Assembly: GCA_019925105.1 (NCBI GenBank)
Contig: JAHGAU010000017.1
Coordinates: forward strand, 1,054,001 to 1,118,000
DNA length: 64,000 bases
Source: Niebla homalea
Lineage: Eukaryota > Ascomycota > Lecanoromycetes > Lecanorales > Ramalinaceae
Direction: 5' to 3'
Every line of letters starts with the position of its first letter. The first letter of the stretch is position 1. The translations under genes and the position numbers were made by a program. Below the pieces are notes generated by a model that made no database searches, was not told where the DNA came from, and saw only the letters and a program-made list of their open reading frames with translations. Shown one piece after another: positions 58,063-64,000 of the stretch.

Positions 58063-58962
58063 GTTGAAGGCAAATACACTATCGGCGGGACATGGAAGGG
58101 ATCACACAGATTGATACACTTGTATGCGTGCATGGGATGAGAGGTCAGTGGAGGAGTGAGACAATTTCATTCCGGAGAGGGTTTCATTAGTGAGGGAGGT
58201 ACCATACAAGAATAATGAAAAGTTGAAAGATCGAGGCCGCTCATTATCATGATGCCGCTATTCGTGTCCGCATGCGGACGTGCTCCGCCTTTGCAGGTAC
58301 AAGGCCCCGCCCTCAGCCATCATTATATGTACGGATTACTGAGTACGGAATACCTGGTGATGATACAGTAGATAGCTTCCACAGCAGGTACGGATTAGAT
58401 ACCCTTCGTTGCCTACGTGAGCCTACTACGTCTTGAGCGCACTAGAACGAACAATCTCGACTGCAAAGATACATCCTCTTCGTAGCAGCCATCAGCATCT
58501 AGGTAAGAATCTATGCACTTTTGATGCTTTGATAGACATCGCACCGGGCGGGTAAATTGAGGTGCCTTGATCTTGACCTGCGACCAGCCAGAACGTTCCA
58601 ATATCAATGCCTGTAATTGTGTGTATCACACAAGGACTGAAGGGATCGTCTGGCAGCATAAGGATTAAAGGTACGACATAATTAGAGCATGGATGCAAAC
58701 GCGTTAGTGCACACTCCCCGCTACCAGATCTAGCTCAATGCGCCGAGGCGCCTTCCCCTGACCGTCATTGGGCGAAATCTCACAATACTCGACAAGCAGA
58801 TCTTCTCCTACAGCTCAGTAGGTTGCCTCAATTGCTTTGCGAAGTCTCCAACGTGACCATCGATATTTCTCCCCCATGAATCTGATCTGCTAATATCAAA
58901 TCTTGGGTCATCCTTGGGTCCTGCGGCCAATATTCATCTTCGCGCCCATCCAAACTAACGAC
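58063..58962. promoter_or_regulatory. Divergent promoter region, MFS transporter and CFEM protein
   Basis: 900 bp between two start codons, with the 14-bp palindrome at 58266-58279. Two copies of GTACGGATTA occur near 58329 and 58388. No gene is supported. Confidence 0.55.
58266..58279. promoter_or_regulatory. Palindrome GTCCGCATGCGGAC, candidate Zn2Cys6 factor site
   Basis: A perfect 14-bp inverted repeat with CCG-N4-CGG spacing, the form bound by dimeric fungal Zn(II)2Cys6 regulators. It is 204 bp upstream of the MFS transporter start and 684 bp from the CFEM gene start. Confidence 0.5.
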
Positions 58963-59621
58963 ATGATGCGATCATCGCTTCTCCTTCCGGTCCTCACATT
59001 GGTGACTTGGTGCTCAGCACAAGTCACCTCGTTCGGTGCCCTACCTGATTGCGCGGTAAGATCCTTCTTCAAACGCTGTCCATATCTCGCTCACCCGTGT
59101 CGGGCAGAAACCATGCGCAAACAATCTTCCCACCGGCTGCAACCTCGACGTCAAATGCATCTGCGCCGACACCTCCTTCATCAGCGGCATTTCCTGCTGC
59201 GTCGCCAAAGCTTGCTCGGATGCCGACGTGCAGAAGACACTCCAGGTAGCCTCACAGCTGTGTGACACAGTCAACGTCAAGCTACCCTCGGCCGTGCCAG
59301 CTACCTGCGCTCATAGTACTGGTGGGACTACGAGCGCCGCGGCTCCAATGAGTGAGCCTGCCGCTGGCAATTCCATAAGCAACGCCACACCGACAATGTC
59401 AGGTTCAAGCGCGACAGGTAAGGCCCGGGTTCACCTCGTAATGAGACCTTAGTGACTGATCGACTTGCGCCTTAGGTTCACCCTCGAAGACAACTTCTGC
59501 TACAGGCTCGATGACCTCAGCAGGCTCAGTCGCCAGTAATAGCAATGGTGCCACTGTTCACCATGTGGGAAGCAGAGTTGGAGCGCTGGGAGCTGCTGTG
59601 GCGGCACTCGCCCTCTTCTAG
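58963..59621 (+). CDS. CFEM-domain GPI-anchored cell-surface protein
   Basis: Three exons, 58963-59055, 59108-59417 and 59476-59621, give 182 residues. A signal peptide (MMRSSLLLPVLTLVTWCSAQ) precedes the CFEM domain: PDCAKPC, TGC, the NLDVKCIC pair with the usual Asp, ISCC, AKAC and, 15 residues later, SQLC. One extra Cys (the doubled CC) and a later ATC are present. A Ser/Thr/Ala/Gly-rich stalk follows, and the C-terminus ends in a short hydrophobic run (VGALGAAVAALALF) that fits a GPI-anchor signal. CFEM proteins act at fungal walls and membranes, some in haem or iron capture; function here is open. Start chosen at the first of two adjacent ATGs. Confidence 0.88.
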
Positions 59622-60767
59622 CTGCTTGTCAGACCCAGGTTCATGGTATGGAGGATATCTCTTGGAAAGCGACAGCACATGAAAGGAGACAGCAAGTCGG
59701 GTGACTTAGGAGATACTGTAATATAAACATTGTCCTCCCACATGGGTCAAACAACAGGCCCTGCACGGCCTCCGTGCGTGGATCTTTCTCCATTCATTCG
59801 CCTTTCACCTCGTCCGTCAAGATCTTGTTCTGATGCCGCGGTAAGCCATGCCGAATCCTCATCATCGGACGCTTCACCCTATACGGCTCCTCCTCCACGC
59901 ACTTCAATAAAAGGGTACCCACTTATCCAGTAGTTTCCCATTCATTGGCAAAAGTATCGCATTCTGGAGGTACATGTTGAAGCTTCTCCCGTCAAACTGT
60001 TGGTTGGCCGAATCTGCATGCTTTTCTTCGGGCTTTTTTTTACGGAGCTGTCCCACTGATTATAAGCTTTGTAGCGTGTCCGCCCCATGTTGATAAGCCA
60101 GATACACCACGGAAAGTTGCGACATGTCATACTAAGCAAGCTTTGGCAAACCATGGTCCTTTTATGACCATCATCTATGCTGATAAGCAGTCCCTCGTAG
60201 ACCATTCATAATGAAGGGGCTCATAGCACCCATCGTTGCTACATCGTCCCCAGCAAAATGGGGTGAAAGGGTTACGGAATAGATAGGTGAGTGCCCGAGG
60301 CACACTCTCCGTTGTAATCGATCATTTCATTTGTGGCTCACCGTACAAGTCAGCCTATCTGTCAGCGCGAAGCCGGGCTGACCCCTCATTAGCTGGATTG
60401 TTCCCAATTGACTTCCCTTGCCCTTCTTCAGGCTTCCTCTACAAGCTTTGAATTTATACACACAAACTCTCAAAGCGCATTGCTCACTGCCGGGAGAGCC
60501 ATGTGCTGCTCTTTTAGCATTTCTTGCTTATCAGCCTTTTCTCTGCAAGAGTCTCTCAAGGGGCCTAATTGCTCGAATGACCTCGGTCCATCAGTACCCT
60601 CTTGATACACTTTGCTCTCTTATCATGACTTCTTTGCTGTGAGAACTTCCCCACTACCACTACATGTATCATCTCTTAGCTGGCTTGTGCTGCATCCTAT
60701 CAGCCTTGAGTCAAAATCGGTTATTTCGAGATTAGTCCCCTATCTTGGACCCGCGACTCCCGCCACC
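59622..60767. promoter_or_regulatory. Long upstream region of the amino acid permease
   Basis: 1146 bp between the CFEM stop and the permease ATG. It holds four GATAAG/CTTATC words: 60092-60097, 60182-60187, 60527-60532 and 60619-60624. Three short upstream ORFs lie in the last 270 nt (60501-60605, 60577-60642, 60664-60735). GATA words suggest nitrogen control by an AreA/NIT2-type factor. Confidence 0.55.
60577..60642 (+). promoter_or_regulatory. Candidate upstream ORF in permease leader
   Basis: A 21-codon ORF (MTSVHQYPLDTLCSLIMTSLL) ending 125 nt before the permease ATG. It overlaps another 34-codon ORF at 60501-60605, and a third, of 23 codons, follows at 60664-60735. Functional only if the leader begins upstream of them, which the sequence cannot show. 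Confidence 0.35.
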
Positions 60768-62615
60768 ATGGCGAGTCCACCCCTCGCCGACGAAAAGGGA
60801 AATGCAGCAAGTTCATCTCCCGAGTCAGGCTCCCTTGACTCGAACCCCTTTGGCAATACGGAGCCCTACTACGATAGTCTGCCCAAGCCCGAGAATGGGC
60901 TTGTGCAAAGGGTGCTGGATAGCTTCAAGAGAGATCCGAATCTACACGCAACTCCCGTTGGTGTGGTAGGTGCGAATGGCAAGGTTTTCAACGTTGATGC
61001 TGCTGCTCGAAACACGGCCGAATCGCCGCTGGCGAGGAAGTTGAAATCCAGACACCTCCAGATGATTGCGATTGGTGGCTCGATCGGTATGGCGACTCCC
61101 TTTCGGCAGCCTCTCCGAGTACTGACGAGATTAGGCACTGGTCTTTTCGTGGCTTCGGGGAAGTCTCTCTCCAACGGGGGGCCAGCGTCATTGCTCATCG
61201 CATATGGTCTGATTGGCATCATGCTGTACTGTACCATTCAAGCGTTGGGTGAAATGGCTGTCCTCTTCCCCGTTGCCGGCTCCTTCTCCGCCTACTCCAC
61301 CCGCTTCTTGGACCCGGCTTGGGGTTTCGCAATGGGGTGGAATTATGCCATGCAATGGCTGGTTGCTCTACCCTTGGAGATTGTCGCCGCCGCCCTCACG
61401 ATTGAGTATTGGAACACCAGGATATCACCGGCAGCTTGGGTTTCAATCTTCCTGCTGGTCATCCTCAGTATCAACTTCTTCGGTGTGAAAGGCTATGGTG
61501 AAGCCGAATTTGTGCTGTCCCTGATCAAGGTGATCGCTGTAATAGGATTCATCATCCTTGGCATCGTCTTGAACATCGGGGGAGGACCGGACCAGTCTTA
61601 CCTTGGAGACAGATATTGGCACAATCCCGGGGCCTTTAGCAACGGCTTCAAAGGGGTCTGCTCCGTTTTTGTCACCGCCGCTTTTGCATTTGCTGGAACT
61701 GAGATGGTGGGCCTAGCGGCAGCTGAGACCGCCAATCCTCGAAAATCCCTTCCTACCGCTGTCAAACAAGTTTTTTGGCGCATCACCCTCTTTTACCTAG
61801 TGTCCCTTACCCTCGTCGGCCTATTGGTTCCGTACAACGACCCACGGTTGATCGGTTCTTCTTCAGCTGATGCAAAAGCATCTCCCTTTGTCATCGCAAT
61901 CAAGAACGCGGGGATCACCGGTCTTGATTCTGTAATGAATGTGGTGATCATGCTTGCTGTGATCAGCGTTGGGAATTCCGCGGTATATGGATCCTCCCGT
62001 ACCCTGACAGCTCTTGCAGAGCAGGGCCAGGCGCCTCATTTCTTTACCTACATCGACCGGCAAGGGCGACCACTCATGTCCATCCTTTTCGCGTCGTCGC
62101 TGGGTCTCTTGGGGTTCCTTGCTGCAACTAGTAGGGAGGCCGATGCCTTTGTTTGGATGCAGGCGTTATCTGGGCTAAGCTCAATCTTTACGTGGGGCAG
62201 TATTTGCTTAGCTCATATCAGATTCCGACATGCATGGCGTGCTCAGGGTCATACACTTCAAGAGCTTCCGTTCAAGTCCCAGGCTGGCGTGACCGGATCC
62301 TGGATCGGTCTCATTTTCAACGCTGTTGTGCTCATTGCGGAATTTTGGACCGGCTTCGATCCAATAGGGAGCAGCGACATCAAAGGGGCAAGTGCTTTGA
62401 CCCAGAACTGGTTCAAAGGCTGTTTGGCTCTTCCGGTTGTGTTGGCATTTTATATTCCCTACAAGATCAGATACAAGACGCCTTTCCTGAGGACTCATGC
62501 CATGGATCTGAAGACTGGTATTAGAGAACTGAATCTTGGGGAGCTTCTGGCAGAGGAAGAGGTGGAGAAGGCTCAATGGCCCAAGTGGAAGAAAGCTTAC
62601 AAAATCTTTTGTTGA
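60768..62615 (+). CDS. Amino acid permease (APC/YAT family, Gap1-like)
   Basis: Two exons, 60768-61086 and 61135-62615, give 599 residues. The start lies in a strong context (CCGCCACCATGG), so the open frame upstream is not used. The hydrophilic head is followed by LKSRHLQMIAIGGSIGTGLF, the first helix of fungal amino acid permeases; this motif appears only when the in-frame, stop-free 48 nt from 61087 to 61134 (GTATGG...TACTGAC...TTAG) is removed. Later motifs: ALGEMAVLFPVAGSFSAYST, DPAWGFAMGWNYAMQWL, FAGTEMVGLAAAETANPRKS, and GNSAVYGSSRTLTALAEQGQ. It imports amino acids at the plasma membrane with protons. The cytosolic tail ends KIFC, a possible palmitoylation Cys. Substrate range is not readable from sequence. 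Confidence 0.94.
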   Translation: MASPPLADEKGNAASSSPESGSLDSNPFGNTEPYYDSLPKPENGLVQRVLDSFKRDPNLHATPVGVVGANGKVFNVDAAARNTAESPLARKLKSRHLQMIAIGGSIGMATPFRQPLRVLTRLGTGLFVASGKSLSNGGPASLLIAYGLIGIMLYCTIQALGEMAVLFPVAGSFSAYSTRFLDPAWGFAMGWNYAMQWLVALPLEIVAAALTIEYWNTRISPAAWVSIFLLVILSINFFGVKGYGEAEFVLSLIKVIAVIGFIILGIVLNIGGGPDQSYLGDRYWHNPGAFSNGFKGVCSVFVTAAFAFAGTEMVGLAAAETANPRKSLPTAVKQVFWRITLFYLVSLTLVGLLVPYNDPRLIGSSSADAKASPFVIAIKNAGITGLDSVMNVVIMLAVISVGNSAVYGSSRTLTALAEQGQAPHFFTYIDRQGRPLMSILFASSLGLLGFLAATSREADAFVWMQALSGLSSIFTWGSICLAHIRFRHAWRAQGHTLQELPFKSQAGVTGSWIGLIFNAVVLIAEFWTGFDPIGSSDIKGASALTQNWFKGCLALPVVLAFYIPYKIRYKTPFLRTHAMDLKTGIRELNLGELLAEEEVEKAQWPKWKKAYKIFC

Positions 62616-62642
62616 GCGGATGGCTAGTATTGAGTATGGGTT

Positions 62643-62852
62643 TCAGTCGCGTTCCTGAATCGACGACACTCGATAGATAGCGGGCGGCGCTGGTGGAGCT
62701 CTCTGTACCTTTCCGAAAAGGTATTTGATTTCCTGTCTACGATTGTCTCTTTCCGCCCTCGTCTCATTCACAATGTCTTCGGGTGTCTTGGCGGTACCTT
62801 GAAAGTCTTGTCCTAGGTAAGGGAGGTAACTTGCATGAATTGACCTATTCAA
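62643..62852 (-). other. Short protein-like frame downstream of the M20 gene, unresolved
   Basis: A 69-codon minus-strand frame with no ATG, ending 27 bp after the permease stop. Its translation looks gene-like: YLGQDFQGTAKTPEDIVNET, RAERDNRRQEIKYLFGKVQR and APPAPPAI. Joining it to the M20 gene or to a separate first exon by GT-AG splicing did not give a clean model. It may be the last exon of a small gene or chance. Confidence 0.3.
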
Positions 62853-62861
62853 GTTTCTGAT

Positions 62862-63999
62862 CTAACCTTCCAATGCATGATGTATCAACCTTTTGTAGCC
62901 TTCAACTGCGTCGCGAAGGTCTTGAATTTGGAGATGCTCATCATCAGAATGCGCTACAAGTATGCTGCCTCCGCCGTAAAGATATCGTTGATGATCACCC
63001 TTGAGGTTTGGAATGTCGGTTCCATAGTTGACAGTCACCGTCTCAAAGCCGGGGACATCGTGGTCAATGTTCACCGGGCCATAGGTGCCGCCTACAAATT
63101 CCACCTCTAGACGCTGATCTACCTGGTGCACAATGTCAACGACTCTTTTCTGCACCGTCAAAGAATCTCCAGCAGCTATCCTGATACCAACATCTGCCTC
63201 GGCCTCTTTGGCGATAACGTTCGCTGCAACACCGGCGGTCAAGCGACCAATCTGATGAATGATTGAAGTCAGTCGATAATATTGCAATTTGACAATCTGA
63301 GAAGGATGTCGGGTCAAAAGGAGCCAAAGTTGTCGTTGTAAGGAACGACGTGGTGGTCCATGAGCAGCTCAAGGCGTGACTTACATTCACGGTCGTATTA
63401 CCAAACTTCGAGCTCCAAGGCAGTTCGGCGTCCTTTAACTTGATCAAAGCGGGGAGGATCACTTGAACGAAAAAGTCCAGGGTGAGTTGAGAATGATGAT
63501 TGCGATGGAGATACGTACTGTCGATTGCGCTTTCGCCTAACTCTGGGTAACCAGAATGCGCAGCTTTGCCATGAGCCTTGATCTTCAGTTTCAGCACGCC
63601 CTTATGACCGCTAGCCAACTTCAACTCTGTAGGCTCGCCAAAGATGACCGTGTCCCAGGAAAGGCCTAACTGATTTGCGGTCTGCATGCCATCCCCCGTC
63701 CTCTCCTCGCCAACAACGAATAAGAACGAGACCGCTTTCGAATCCGCCTGATTCGAATCGACGAGCTGTTGGTAGGCCTGCAATTGCGCGGCAACGCATC
63801 CTTTGGCATCCACTGAACCGCGACCCCAGATTTCATCATTCTTGCGTAAGGAGTAGGGTAAATATGGCGGAACAGTGTCGATATGAGACGTCAGCAACAG
63901 CGGTGTTCGACGATGGCCGTGTGGATGAGCGAACACGTTGAATCGAGGTTTTTTCCCTTCCCTGTGGGGGCTGGGTCTGTCCGCGAGATCCTCCAGGTC
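62862..63999 (-). CDS. M20-family metallopeptidase, 5' end outside window (ArgE/carboxypeptidase-like)
   Basis: Three visible exons, 63999-63519, 63461-63385 and 63251-62862, give 315 residues; the N-terminus is beyond the window. The metal-binding core of M20 enzymes is present: TSHIDTVPPYLPY (His-x-Asp), GRGSVDAKGC (bridging Asp), VVGEERTGD (catalytic and ligand Glu), FGEPTELKL, and near the end SILVAHSDDEH (last His ligand). The dimer-domain motif KGVLKLKIKAHGKAAHSGYP is also clear. The intron at 63518-63462 is in frame and stop-free (57 nt); removing it gives ESAIDMILPALIKLKDAELP. The family includes acetylornithine deacetylase and vacuolar carboxypeptidases; which one this is cannot be decided without the N-terminus. 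Confidence 0.88.
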
Positions 64000-64000
64000 A

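Noticed and set aside
60612..60767. Upstream extension of the amino acid permease frame
   Set aside because: It has no in-frame ATG, while the ATG at 60768 has a near-ideal CCACCATGG context.
1..64000. Secondary-metabolite cluster, transposon or CRISPR-like array
   Set aside because: No PKS/NRPS, transposase, terminal repeats or regularly spaced direct repeats were found; gene content is housekeeping.

Overview
This 64 kb window is nuclear DNA of a filamentous ascomycete (Pezizomycotina). The genes are dense (28 protein genes, about one per 2.3 kb), lie on both strands and are broken by short introns, mostly 47-110 nt, with GT-AG ends and CTAAC or CTGAC branch points close to the acceptor. 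The protein set (eisosome Eis1, Erj5, a CFEM GPI protein, SERCA, cytosolic-type pyruvate carboxylase) is typical of moulds; I cannot name the species or confidently choose the class. No rRNA, tRNA, transposon, CRISPR array or secondary-metabolite cluster was seen. Both ends of the window cut through genes.

Layout. 1-3.7 kb: 3' part of a MAK11-like WD40 ribosome-assembly factor, then eIF2 gamma. 4-7.6 kb: mitochondrial pyruvate carrier MPC1 and an INSIG-family membrane protein on minus, then mitoribosomal bL34m on plus. 7.6-17.3 kb: an M16 metalloprotease and the clathrin heavy chain, divergent. 17.6-23.7 kb: a TDT/SLAC1-type transporter and pyruvate carboxylase, divergent, with a GC-rich hexamer repeat in the pyruvate carboxylase leader region. 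24.2-25.9 kb: two small proteins I do not recognise. 26.4-28.4 kb: ribosomal protein uL5 (RPL11) and the spliceosomal protein SmB, sharing a roughly 290-bp divergent promoter. 28.7-38.6 kb: a ZW10/Dsl1-type tether, an AVT-type vacuolar amino acid transporter, a low-complexity protein whose reading frame overlaps the end of a PRA1/Yip3 gene, and Erj5. 38.9-45.3 kb: Eis1, a tyrosine phosphatase and a 14-3-3 protein. 45.9-54.3 kb: SERCA and a SHPRH/Irc20-like SNF2-RING ATPase. 54.7-64 kb: Sfk1/DRAM-type protein, MFS transporter, CFEM GPI protein, amino acid permease and the end of an M20 peptidase.

These are mainly housekeeping genes (translation, splicing, membrane traffic, transport), not a pathway cluster. 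The notable features concern gene structure. Four genes carry very short internal or initiator exons: 8, 20 and 12 nt in 14-3-3; 9 nt in SmB; 21 and 27 nt in clathrin; an ATG-only coding exon in RPL11. 14-3-3 has a GC-AG intron. Four genes have introns that are in frame and stop-free, so intron retention would yield longer proteins. One gene (34.7-36.0 kb) has a long conserved-looking frame with no usable ATG. All exon models were built by eye from frame, splice motifs and remembered family sequence; none was tested against RNA or a database.
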